NCBI GenBank assembly: GCA_965216035.1
Contig: CBDCFM010000020.1
Location: 496,001-560,000, forward strand
Length of the DNA stretch: 64,000 nucleotides
Source: G963664115 sp965216035
GTDB lineage: Bacteria > Acidobacteriota > Terriglobia > 20CM-2-55-15
Reading direction: 5' to 3'
The first letter of the stretch is position 1. Each line of letters opens with the position of its first letter. The notes under the pieces are model-generated. The model ran no database searches and was not told the origin of the DNA. It saw nothing but the letters and a program-made list of their open reading frames with translations. The translations under genes and the position numbers were made by a program. Positions 44,846-53,484 of this stretch are shown piece by piece.

Positions 44846-47475
44846 CACTCTGCTCGTATCCCTTCGATCGGGTCCATCTTTAGAGCCAGCGACGCTGGAT
44901 AGAGCCCGGCCACGATTGTTGCCAGCAGGACTACTACCAGCGACTGTGCCAGGAATCCTACCGGCATCGTAAACTGGATGGTCCAACCGAACGACTGGTA
45001 GTTGATGACGTAAACCAGAAGCATCGAAAGCACCACCCCCAGCGCGAGGCCGATCACGGCGCCAAGCACGCCGATCAATCCCGATTCCAGCACAATAATC
45101 CGGCGAATCTGTGAGCGTGCCGCCCCGATGAAGCGCAGCATCGCCAGTTCCGGGCGCCTTTCGATAATCAATGCCGCCAGCGTGTTGGCAATGCCCAGCA
45201 TGGCCACAGCCAGTGCGATCAGTTCCAATGCGTACGTGACCTGAAACGTTTGATCGAAGACGCGCAACACCTGCGTCCGCAATTCCTGGTTCGTGGCGAT
45301 CCGAAGCTCCACGCCGGGTAGGCGGCCTGGAATGTCACTCCGCACGGCATCGGCATTCGCATTCGGTTCCAGATAAACGGCCACATTGCTGATTGTGCGG
45401 TCGTCGAAGTTCGCGATGTAGGTACTCCTATCCATCACCACCAGGCCGGCTTCGGTCGAATAGTCATAAAAGACCGCCTCCACCTCGAAGGGAATCATCT
45501 CGGCCGGTGTCGGCAACTCAATCGTGTTTCCTTCTGTAATACCATGGCGGACGGAGAAAGGTTCAGAAACTACCACGCGGTCTTCCTCTATCATCCGTGA
45601 AGCCACGTCCACCGTCGCCCGCCCGTCGATGAAGAGTAAGCGGCTGTGATCCCCAAGCGTGCGGAACTCACCCGCACCCAGAACTGCGGGGAATCCGCCG
45701 TACTCTATGCCGATCGCGCGGAAGCGGTCAATGGCCGCAATCCCGGGCACAGAGGACAACGCCGCAACGGTTTCAGCTTCGAGCACATTTCGTCCCCCCT
45801 CCCCACCGGAGGCCGCCGGACGCAGGTAGAGATCTCCCTCCAGCGTCTGATTCACCCATACAACAACCGTGTCACGAAAACTAGCCACCATGATCGCGAC
45901 GCTAGAAAGCATGGCCACGGCAATCGCCAGAGACATCACCGCGACGACGACGCGGCCCAGGCTCGCTTCGATCGTCTGTATCGCCAAGCGCCCTTCGGCA
46001 GGCATCGCGCGCGTGACTATACCCCGACCCGCCCCGATCAACGCTCTAGCAATAATGGGCGAGAGCATACCGAAACCGGCAATGAAGGAAACCCCTGCAA
46101 CGTATCCCAGAAACGGAAAGCCCCCGATGGCCGGGGCAAAGCTTAATCCGAGGCCGCCGACGATGGCCGCGATGCCGCCCAAGGTCACCGACCGTGGTGG
46201 ATTCCCGGAACCGCGTCTGCGTAAGGTTTCGACCGGTGACATATTGGTTGCCCTCAACGCCGGGCCGACGCCCGAAGCGGCGGCCAGGACACCGCCGAGG
46301 GCGAGCATTTCAACATAGAATCCCCATTCCGTGCCGCCCGATGCCGACTCCACGCGTGTTCCGGTGTAGAGAATGGATATGGTTTGCGAAACCAGAGCTC
46401 CGGACATGCGCGCCAAAAATTCTCCGAGCCATATGCCGATGCCGGCACCGATAACGCCGAACAACGTCGCCTCGATCAGGAACATCCACTTGATCGTTGC
46501 CCGCGATGTCCCCAGCGTCCGCAGCGCTCCGATTTCGCTCCGGCGCCGGACAACGGCGATGTTCAGCGTGTTGTATATAAGAATCATCCCGACGATCAGT
46601 GCGATGTAGCTCAAGGCCCGCAGGTTATAACGGAAGGCGCGGGTCATCCGTTCAGTTTCAGCCTGAGTGTCTTCGGGCGGGTATACGACAACCGATGCGG
46701 GAAGTTGGACGCGGATCCGCGCGGCAACCGCATCCGCTGTGGCAGGATCGTCCAAGAGGACTTCGATCCGGTCGATTTTGCCAATGCGGTTCAGGGTCCA
46801 CTGGGCGGCCGCGATGTCCATGAAGACGATTTTTCCGTCGAACGCGCGCGCGATGCCGGCGTTCGTCAAGATAGCCCCGACCACGAATTCCTGAAGCCGG
46901 TTCGCGACAAGAAACCGGACCATGTCGCCCACACCGACGTCAAGCTGAGCGGCCAGGACGGCCGGCAAGATCACGGCATTGGGTTCTACGAGCAGATCGA
47001 TGAAATCGTCCCGCGTAATCTCCATGCCCAGTTCGCTTTGGTTTTCGTCGCTGTCTTCTTCGAGCAGGTAGGTCCGAAACGGCGCGTCTGAGAGAAGGTC
47101 TATGCCGAACAACCGGACCGACTGCCGATCTATTGGAGTCGCGTTTGGTGGGTCTGGTTGAGCGGCTACGTCTAATCGACCTTCGATGATTGCAGCCATC
47201 ACGCCCACGTCCCATACCCAGTCCAGTTCCCCGATTAGCGTCTCGTCCAGATCCAGTCCATTGGCCGAGATCTGCAAGTCGGCCCGCCCACTCAGTAGTT
47301 CCAGGCTGTCATTGAACGAGTCGACCGCACGTTCGTTGGCCAGGTGTACGCCAACGACCACCGCAATCCCCAGGGCCACACCGGTCAGAGTCAGCAAAGT
47401 GCGGAGGCGGTTGTGGAGCGTGTCTTTGACGATCACCCGGTAAAAGAGGCGGAGAAATGCAAGCATGGCCCTCAT
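44845..47475 (-). CDS. FtsX-family ABC transporter permease (AttF/AttG-like fusion)
   Basis: This is an 876-residue inner-membrane permease with the double FtsX arrangement: a first membrane helix near 20-45, a large extracytoplasmic domain, three helices (about 290-400), a second set starting near 440-530, another extracytoplasmic domain, and three helices at the C-terminus. It corresponds to AttF and AttG in one chain, like LolCE-type or YbbP proteins. ATG 47475 or 47466 are possible; GGAGG lies just upstream. It partners with the ATPase at 47484-48158, probably moving lipid or lipoprotein-like substrates. Confidence 0.88.
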   Translation of the reverse strand: MRAMLAFLRLFYRVIVKDTLHNRLRTLLTLTGVALGIAVVVGVHLANERAVDSFNDSLELLSGRADLQISANGLDLDETLIGELDWVWDVGVMAAIIEGRLDVAAQPDPPNATPIDRQSVRLFGIDLLSDAPFRTYLLEEDSDENQSELGMEITRDDFIDLLVEPNAVILPAVLAAQLDVGVGDMVRFLVANRLQEFVVGAILTNAGIARAFDGKIVFMDIAAAQWTLNRIGKIDRIEVLLDDPATADAVAARIRVQLPASVVVYPPEDTQAETERMTRAFRYNLRALSYIALIVGMILIYNTLNIAVVRRRSEIGALRTLGTSRATIKWMFLIEATLFGVIGAGIGIWLGEFLARMSGALVSQTISILYTGTRVESASGGTEWGFYVEMLALGGVLAAASGVGPALRATNMSPVETLRRRGSGNPPRSVTLGGIAAIVGGLGLSFAPAIGGFPFLGYVAGVSFIAGFGMLSPIIARALIGAGRGIVTRAMPAEGRLAIQTIEASLGRVVVAVMSLAIAVAMLSSVAIMVASFRDTVVVWVNQTLEGDLYLRPAASGGEGGRNVLEAETVAALSSVPGIAAIDRFRAIGIEYGGFPAVLGAGEFRTLGDHSRLLFIDGRATVDVASRMIEEDRVVVSEPFSVRHGITEGNTIELPTPAEMIPFEVEAVFYDYSTEAGLVVMDRSTYIANFDDRTISNVAVYLEPNANADAVRSDIPGRLPGVELRIATNQELRTQVLRVFDQTFQVTYALELIALAVAMLGIANTLAALIIERRPELAMLRFIGAARSQIRRIIVLESGLIGVLGAVIGLALGVVLSMLLVYVINYQSFGWTIQFTMPVGFLAQSLVVVLLATIVAGLYPASLALKMDPIEGIRAE

Positions 47476-47483
47476 GCCTCCAC

Positions 47484-48158
47484 TTAGTCCAGTGGCCCCA
47501 GTTGCCCGTCGTTTAACCGGACCGTGCGTGTGGCGTATTTTGCGGCTGTGTCGCTATGCGTGGCCATGACGATGGCCGTGCCTCGGGCTGCGAGATTGCC
47601 GAGCAATTCCAGAACGATCCGCCCGTTTTCAGAATCCAGGTTCCCTGTCGGTTCGTCGGCGACGACGAGTGGTGGGTCGTGAATAATCGCCCGAGCCAGG
47701 GCCGCCCTCTGCAGTTCGCCCCCGGAAAGCTGGCCGGGGCGGGCGCGGCAGCGATCACGGAGACCTACGGTTTCCAGAATGGACGCCACCCGCGCGTGAT
47801 CCACCCCACCCCCGTTGGCCAGCAACAGTGGCAATGCGACGTTCTCTTCGACAGTCATTGTGGGTAGCAGATGAAAAAACTGAAAGACGAACCCCACCCG
47901 GTTTCTCCGGACCAGCGTCAGATCTTTTTCAGGCAATTGATGGATCGGGGCATCTTCGATCCAAGCCTCTCCTTTGGTAGGCCGGTCCATCGCACCGATG
48001 ATGTGGAGCAGCGTCGACTTGCCGCACCCGCTCGGTCCCATCAGGGCCAGAAACTCGCCCGAGTCCACCGATAAAGACACGTTGTTCAAGGCGACGACGG
48101 GTTCCCCATCCGAGTCGTAGACCTTATGAACGGCCGAAATTCGGACCAGGGGCGGCAT
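47484..48158 (-). CDS. ABC transporter ATP-binding protein (LolD/AttE-like)
   Basis: This is a 224-residue ATPase with Walker A GPSGCGKST (41-49), Q-loop FVFQFFHLLP, signature LSGGELQRAALARA, Walker B LVVADEPTGNLDS and switch ATHSD. It is a standard partner for FtsX-type permeases. First gene of a four-gene minus-strand operon (ATPase, permease, lipocalin-like, Nudix). It is separated by about 200 bases from the tRNA fragment that marks the probable island border. Confidence 0.93.
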   Translation of the reverse strand: MPPLVRISAVHKVYDSDGEPVVALNNVSLSVDSGEFLALMGPSGCGKSTLLHIIGAMDRPTKGEAWIEDAPIHQLPEKDLTLVRRNRVGFVFQFFHLLPTMTVEENVALPLLLANGGGVDHARVASILETVGLRDRCRARPGQLSGGELQRAALARAIIHDPPLVVADEPTGNLDSENGRIVLELLGNLAARGTAIVMATHSDTAAKYATRTVRLNDGQLGPLD

Positions 48159-48359
48159 GGTTGGATAGTAGCATGCCGGCTGAGAGTCGCCGGTCTACTG
48201 GAGACGCAACCTTCTGTAAGGCCGGAAATCTGGCTGGCAGTGGTTGCGAGAACGGGGGAAACGAAGTCCGATAGTCCTCTGCCGACTAAATTTCGTGAGA
48301 TTTCTGAAGGACAACCAGCTATGCTACCTTTTTGATCAACTTTTCCGTTAGCAACCGCT

Positions 48360-48409
48360 TGATGCGCCTGAGAGGCTTCGAACCTCCGATCATTGGTTCC
48401 GGAGACAAA
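48360..48409 (-). tRNA. 3' half of tRNA-Arg(CCG), probable att scar
   Basis: Read on the minus strand from 48409: anticodon stem TTTGT, loop CTCCGGA (anticodon CCG), ACCAA, variable loop TGATC, T arm GGAGG-TTCGAAG-CCTCT, acceptor strand CAGGCGC, discriminator A, then TCA. The anticodon stem has one mismatch. The D arm and the 5' acceptor strand (expected GCGCCTG) are absent beyond 48410, so this is not a functional gene. A 3' half tRNA is the usual footprint left by tyrosine-recombinase integration. The intact gene is not in this window. Confidence 0.75.
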
Positions 48410-48904
48410 CTAGGTTTATCCCCGTCTATGCTTTTCAATCAGTTACGTAGTGGTTGGCACACATTATTTCGGGGTGTTCCACGGTATTCTGTTCCCAATC
48501 TGTTCCCAAAACTGTTCCCGATTTGTTCCCAAGTTTTCCGCGCACTGTTCCCAAGAAATCGGCTCACTGGAAGTCGAAGACAGTTTCCGGATACCCTCAG
48601 TGGCGCCATCGCAACAAGATTCGAACGGGTGGACTTTTGTGAAGGAACGCCAAAGCCGTCTTGCGATCAGGCCATGGTCTTCAAGTTTCGGTCCAGGAAT
48701 GACCCTACAGGATACGAGACTATAACAGGCGTGTCGCCCGGGTGTTATGTGCGGTGATACTCCACGCCTGTTTTCGCGGCTTCCGGCCGCATTGCGGACG
48801 AGTGGAGTGTTTAATTGTTGTTGTTGAAGACTCATCGCATCAAGCTCGCGGTGTCGGTCGGTGTTCCGGGGTCATTTCAAAACGATTGTTTCTCAATATC
48901 TGAT
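48410..48904. other. Non-coding island edge
   Basis: This stretch of 495 bases between the tRNA fragment and the truncated gene contains the TGTTCCC repeats. Frames here are short or repetitive and reflect those repeats. No integrase gene is present. Confidence 0.5.
48475..48553 (+). repeat. Phased TGTTCCC direct repeats, candidate integrase arm sites
   Basis: TGTTCCCA or TGTTCCCG occurs at 48490, 48501, 48513, 48524 and 48546, with a partial copy TGTTCCAC at 48475. Spacing is 11, 12, 11 and 22 bases, close to whole helical turns. They lie 66-190 bases from the tRNA fragment, where arm-type binding sites of integrases are expected. Confidence 0.7.
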
Positions 48905-49690
48905 ATGGGCGAACGACGAAGGGATAGAACAAGTCCAGCACAAGAGAGGCTCCCGCTAGAGGATGAACGTGCGGCCACAACGGCTCCAATCTCGTGGGGT
49001 CGTGAGACTCGATGCGATTTGGTCGATGATCGCCTAAATTCCAATCCGCGCAAGATAAGGATTTCAGGTAACCAAACCTTGAGTGTTACGCCGGTGTTCG
49101 ATACGTACTGGAGATTCGCCGCCAGACGACAGTCCCTTTTTCATAGGAGGGTAGTCGGTTCTCTGCCTCCTTGGACAGATGACCCCATTCTGAAGTTTTA
49201 TCGTTTCACAAACGTCTATCGTGCTGCTGACAGAGTGAGTCAGTATCTGATCCGACACGTATTGTATGAAGGAGAGCAGACCGGTGAAGAGACATTCTTC
49301 CGATGTCTGTTGTTCAAGATTTTTAATCGTGTCGAAACCTGGGGCGAACTGACCTCAAGACTTGGTCCTCCGAGCTGGAAGCGGTTTGATGTCGAACGCT
49401 ATTCCAAGGTCCTGGATGAAATGCTGGCTCGAAAAACTTCGGTTTATTCCGCTGCATACATTATGCCCTCACCACGGCTAGGCGAAATACGTAAGCATCG
49501 CAACCACCTTCGCCTTTTGGAGCGAATGATGCGAGATGGTGTCCCATCCAAGATCGAGACCGCATCTTCACTAGAAGCCGTATTTAGAATATTTCGAGGC
49601 TATCCCTCACTTGGAGATTTCCTAGCTTTTCAGTACACGATCGACCTCAACTATAGCGAGCTGGTCAATTTTTCGGAGATGGATTTTGTG
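48905..49690 (+). pseudogene. 5-hmdU DNA kinase helical-domain-like gene, 3' end lost to IS insertion
   Basis: About 262 residues remain. The core reads FDTYWRFAARRQSLFHRR, PPWTDDPILKFYRFTNVYRAADRVSQYLIRHV, then FFRCLLFKIFNRVETW, YSAAYIMPS, RKHRNHLRLLERMM and DLNYSELVNFSEMDFV. From memory this matches proteins with the helical domain linked to 5-hydroxymethyluracil DNA kinases and thymine hypermodification, of phage origin. In relatives the chain continues with a PGPGARDG-type segment, here replaced by IS5 DNA at 49691. The start is unsure: ATG 48905 is used, and the frame is open from 48815. The remaining 3' part was not found elsewhere in the window. Confidence 0.6.
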
Positions 49691-50793
49691 AGCGTTGTTG
49701 CATGGATCGGGGCGGAGATGGAATTCGCCCTTTCCCAAGCGGTAGCGTCAGGCGATACGTTCGAACACAGGCCGTCCGAGTGCGGTCATTGTGTTCAGGA
49801 CTTTCTGGCCGACCTGGATCTCCGTGATCTGCCTGGAGAAGCTGCGGGATCTGAGTCTGGGGCCGATGACGCTCTTCCACCGGCCGATCTGCGTTTCTAT
49901 CCGGCTGCGCTGGTTGTACCCTGTGGCCACTTGCCAGGCCATGCGGCCGTTGCTGCGGATCTCGGCAATATGGCGATCCCGAACGGTTGGATCCCGCGCT
50001 GATTGCGGTCGGGTCACTGCGTTCTTTGGCGGCGGTATAACCACATCCAGGGTCTCCCCATACCGTTCCCTCAGCAGATCCCGTGTGGACGCTCCATCAT
50101 AGGCGCCGTCCGCCAGAAAGCCCGTGACAGGGGCATCGAGTTGATCCAGGAGCCGGGTAAGGCGGTGCTGTCTCCAACGTCATCGTGAGTCAGATTGGCG
50201 CAAACAATCGCACCGCTATGGAGGTCCAGTCCGAGGTGGAGTTTGCGCCAGCGGCGGCGTATTCCCCTGGTTTTATGCTTCTGCGCAAGCCATTCTCCTT
50301 CTCCGAAGATCTTGAGGCCGGTACTGTCCACCACCAGATGGACAGGCACAGACCCGGCTTGCCTCATCACCTGAGCGATGCTCAAGCCGTTTGCGCGACG
50401 CGACAGTGTGGAGTAATCCGGCACCCGTATATCCAGCCCCATGAGCGTGCCAATGGAACCCATCAGCCCCTGCGTTTGTCGCAACCCAAGCCGATACGCC
50501 GTGCGCAGCGTCAGGCATGTCTCGATCGCCAAATCCGAGTATCTCCGCTGGCCACCCCGTGACGTGCGGCGCGGCGCGCGCCACACACTTTGAGCCTCAT
50601 CACTGACCCAGATCGTCAGATCACCCCGCTGGCGCAGGCTCTCGTTATATTCCGCCCAGTTGATCACTCGGTACTGTGCCTTATCAAACTTGTGCCGTCG
50701 GGCTGCGTTGAACTTATGTGGCATCTAAGTTATCCCCGGTGTTGAAAAACACAATGATAAGACATCCTTCGGGATGATCCATGCAACAAGGTC
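49691..50793 (-). mobile_element. IS5-family insertion sequence, copy 1 (defective)
   Basis: This copy is 1103 bases, the same as copy 2 (54654-55757) apart from a few substitutions and one missing base. Core inverted repeats are TTGTTGCATGGATC (49695-49708) and its complement (50776-50789); four further bases at each end are shared by both copies. Flanks TGTG and CCTT do not match, so no target duplication remains, which suggests a rearrangement or deletion at one side. Confidence 0.88.
49748..50724 (-). pseudogene. IS5-family transposase, frameshifted
   Basis: The first 170 or so residues are read from 50724 and match the intact copy until the segment DSTALPG. There one G is missing from a CCCGGG run (near 50152-50155), which sends translation into an early stop at 50071. 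The rest of the protein continues in another frame to 49748 (ending GRPVFERIA). The two copies differ at only a couple of residues (for instance RSNGRM versus RSSGRM), so the break is recent. Confidence 0.88.
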
Positions 50794-51010
50794 CCTTCAA
50801 AGCCCGTCGGCCGTTCCGTTCCCGGTAGAACACGATGGACTCCTCGCGCGCCATCACGGCAGACGACTCGAGCTCGCTGACCCACCGCTGCATGCGCGAC
50901 CGGACAGGGGCAAGATCTTCGTCCAGGATAGTGTCGATCGCTCGTATTTGCTGCTTCAGGCTCCGCCCACCTCCAAGGCGCCGCCCCTTGACCGGCAGGC
51001 CTACTCTTCT
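50794..51010 (-). pseudogene. Unidentified gene fragment abutting IS5 copy 1
   Basis: On the minus strand a protein-like segment runs up to the IS border: KGRRLGGGRSLKQQIRAID, TILDEDLAPVRSRMQRWVSE, then ESIVFYRERNGRRALKG. It stops at the element, so only an N-terminal or middle part survives. Upstream of 51010 the frame becomes unprotein-like. The family is not recognised. Confidence 0.35.
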
Positions 51011-51225
51011 GTGCCTCCCGGCGGCCGGCTGACTTTCTCCCAGGAAAAACACGCCACACGCGCCATCGCGACTGGAGCCATTGTCGTCCCCGACCCGCAA
51101 CACCCACCATATTGTCCGGACCGCAATTCGTGGCCTGGAATAAATGTACCGGGAAGTGCTGGCCCACAAGTGCGATAATTGAAAGTTTGCAAACTTGCCG
51201 GGAATCGTCACCAGGGGGGAAATAA

Positions 51226-51607
51226 GTGGTCGCATCGGTGCGAAGCGTGAAAGTTGACAATGTGAAGCGGCTGGTGGAAGCGGTCCGAATCGGGGACGAA
51301 TTTGACATGGAGAAGATCCTTCGGGCGGCATCCGATATTGTGAGGATACGTACCTGAAACGAATCCGCGCTACGAATCCAATGGTCGGACGGGAGAGGCT
51401 GACGATATCAAGCGATTCGAGTGGGTTGCCCGATGGCTAGGCCTGAAGGAACCGGAAGCCGAAGTCCTGTTCAGTCCCGATGGGCAACCGTATACGCCTT
51501 CCGATATCACTCGGGAGCATCTCTTGGCCGTCCTGAAGGCGATCTGTGGTGGTGAGCCGGTCGATCGGGATATCTGGGCCAGAAACGATCCGGAGCGGGA
51601 CCGGTAA
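51226..51607 (+). pseudogene. Unidentified small gene broken by a frameshift
   Basis: GTG 51226 follows the ribosome site AGGGGGGA and opens a 43-codon frame (RSVKVDNVKRLVEAVRIGD, then DMEKILRAASDIV). The frame ends at 51357, but an overlapping frame from 51344, with no start codon, continues with RYESNGRTGEADDIKRFEWV and ends DRDIWARNDPERDR at 51607. Joined with one shift near 51340 they give a protein of about 125 residues. The family is unknown. Confidence 0.4.
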
Positions 51608-51682
51608 AACACATCCCGTCGACAGGGCAACCGGTTGCAAAGGGTCCGATATAAATACGGGACACCGAATCACAAGGAACGA

Positions 51683-51893
51683 ATGAAGAAACCTTCGCTC
51701 AAATACGTTGGTCCTAAGGCGGTCCGCGCTCTATTGGACCGCTACGCATGTTCGGTTCCATTGCATGTTGTTGCATACGGTTGCTCGGCAATATTGCAAC
51801 GCCAGTTTCTTCATCCGCTGTTTCTCGTCCGTGGTCAACCCTCCGCGCAGCCCTGCCCAACCTGCGTGGTTTCATTGACTTCCAGAAATCTTC
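51683..51893 (+). pseudogene. N-terminal relic of a small conserved gene, frameshifted
   Basis: ATG 51683 follows AAGGA. The frame reads MKKPSLKYVGPKAVRALLDR, then YACSVPLHVV, before a frame change near 51775. The next frame reads RLLGNIATPVSSSAVSRPW and ends near GFIDF. This order resembles an uncharacterised family with a PFHVVRTRFLGNIATP segment. The rest has been replaced by the end of the squalene-synthase-like gene. Confidence 0.45.
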
Positions 51894-51919
51894 ACCATTC
51901 TGCGGGGCATCGACAGGAG

Positions 51920-52972
51920 TCACACGTGGTTGGGAATGGTCACTACCCCCTGTGGCAGTCCGCGGGTGAGCGCCCTGAACAGTAGTGTCAGCGCCAGGTT
52001 CGAGCGGACTAGGCTGCTGGTGACGACGGTGACTGCCCGCACGCTGCGCCGCGAGATTTTGACCTGCTGGCCACTGCGGAACGCCGGCGTCGCGTGAATG
52101 CGGCGCAACGTCAGTAGGGCCATCCCCAATGCCCACAGGCAGTGTCGGCGGATGCCGGTTTCGTGGGGCGGGATGATATGGATGTAGCGTAGCGCAGTGG
52201 CCAGGTGACCGTGGGCGATGCCCACCAGGGTGAGAAGTCCATTAGCGAAGCGCGGATCGTTCTGCTCCGCTGACAGGGCGCGCAGGTCGAAACCGGCATC
52301 CAGGAAGACGTCCCGCGGCAACCAGCATGCCCCGCGCTGCCAATCGTCCCATACATCCTTGAGGATGTTGGTCATCTGCAGCCCCTGGCCGAACGACACC
52401 GATAACTCGAGCAGCTCGTCCCGATGTGCGTTGATTTCCGCGGAATAATCGCAGAACAACTCGGTAAGCATCTCGCCCACCACGCCGGCGACGTAATAGC
52501 AGTAGCGGTCGAGGTCAGCTAGCTCGGCTAGGCCGGCAGGAGTCGCTTGCAACTGAAATTCCGCCATGCTTCGGGCCATGATTCGTACGCAGCGTGCGAG
52601 CGCCTCGCGCTGCGGGGGCTCGAACCCGTACGTGATGCGGATTACGCAGGCGGTGTTGGCGATCAGGTCATGCTCACTAGCAGTGGTCGCCGACGACAGT
52701 CCGGCACCGAGCTCGCGCGCAAACGGTTCCACGGCGTCCCGACCAGTGACAATGTCGATGAACCGTTCCGCGAATGCCTGCTTCTGTCTGGCGGACAGCG
52801 CGGGCTCGTCTTCGATCGTGTCGGTAATCCGGCACAGGAGGTAGGCGTTTCCCACCACATCGCGGAGCCCGGCTGGAAGCTGCGGAATCGTGAGAGCGAA
52901 GGTGCGGGATACGCTCTGCAGGATTTCCGCCTGATAGGCGAGATCACCGTCTATTATCCTATCGGAGTCCAT
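51920..52972 (-). CDS. Squalene/phytoene synthase-family protein (farnesyl-diphosphate farnesyltransferase-like)
   Basis: This is a 350-residue head-to-head prenyl synthase. The two aspartate-rich motifs are DTIED (51-55) and DVWDD (206-210), both intact. SRTFALTIPQLP at 22-33 and the GQGLQMTNILKD segment are typical of the squalene synthase group rather than phytoene synthases. The product is probably squalene or a presqualene compound for hopanoid or sterol-like lipids. No ribosome site precedes ATG 52972, and a MITE begins only 15 bases upstream, so expression may depend on the element. ispH, which supplies its precursors, lies 0.5 kb away on the same strand. Confidence 0.9.
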   Translation of the reverse strand: MDSDRIIDGDLAYQAEILQSVSRTFALTIPQLPAGLRDVVGNAYLLCRITDTIEDEPALSARQKQAFAERFIDIVTGRDAVEPFARELGAGLSSATTASEHDLIANTACVIRITYGFEPPQREALARCVRIMARSMAEFQLQATPAGLAELADLDRYCYYVAGVVGEMLTELFCDYSAEINAHRDELLELSVSFGQGLQMTNILKDVWDDWQRGACWLPRDVFLDAGFDLRALSAEQNDPRFANGLLTLVGIAHGHLATALRYIHIIPPHETGIRRHCLWALGMALLTLRRIHATPAFRSGQQVKISRRSVRAVTVVTSSLVRSNLALTLLFRALTRGLPQGVVTIPNHV

Positions 52973-52987
52973 TGGCGTTAACAGGCC

Positions 52988-53103
52988 CTAGGAGTCTGCG
53001 CGGCAGAAGAAACCCGGCACTACATATCGACGCTAAGCGCTGTATATCCACAACATACCGTGGTCATAATGGCCTAAAAACGTTCTGCCGCGCAGACTCC
53101 GAG
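52988..53103. mobile_element. MITE derived from the IS1182-type element
   Basis: This is a 116-base non-coding element with perfect 17-base terminal repeats GAGTCTGCGCGGCAGAA and its complement, flanked by CTAG on the left and CGAG on the right. The first 15 bases equal the left terminus of the IS at 8641-10185. It has no transposase and its interior differs from the IS. It lies directly upstream of the squalene-synthase-like gene and inside a small ORF. Confidence 0.85.
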
Positions 53104-53236
53104 TATACACGCGTCCTCCAAAGATGAGTGCGAAGAGGATGAATCCGAGGAAAACGATGTCAAGCTTGTCGAAGAAGATTTGGCGGAGAGCGTCGCGGGT
53201 CAGCTGCAAAAGCGCGGTAGCTTTGGCGAGTTCCAT
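53033..53236 (-). pseudogene. Small membrane protein gene truncated by the MITE
   Basis: The minus-strand frame from 53236 encodes LAKATALLQLTRDALRQIFF and one hydrophobic helix (DIVFLGFILFALIFGG). After about 45 residues the frame enters the MITE at 53103 and the last 22 residues come from the element. The original C-terminus is lost. The family is unknown. Confidence 0.45.
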
Positions 53237-53484
53237 CCGCGGATGTTAACAGGACCATGCCCGCCAGTGTTAAGACGTCTACACGCCGGCCGCGGTGGCT
53301 TGGTGTGCGTGTGTGGCCAGTGGGCATATATGCGGACTGGTTGAGGGTCCTTGTCAAGCGGAACGCTTTCTGTCTCGCCGGGGGCCGGGCCGCTATCCAT
53401 ACGCTCCGGCCTAACTGAACAAGCGTCTACGTGCTTCCAAACCGGTGAACCGGTACTCTTCGACCGCTTCTATGATCGTTTCGC

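Noticed and set aside
48360..48440. Complete tRNA-Arg gene
   Set aside because: No sequence complementary to the 3' acceptor strand and no D arm occurs beyond 48410, so only the 3' half is present.
48481..48560. CRISPR array suggested by the regular TGTTCCC repeats
   Set aside because: The repeat is only 7-8 bases with 3-5 base gaps, far from repeat-spacer architecture, and no cas genes are present.
50774..51178. Plus-strand ORF of 134 codons beside IS5 copy 1
   Set aside because: Its first part lies in the IS terminus and the rest is Pro/Ser-rich; the minus-strand fragment is the more protein-like reading.
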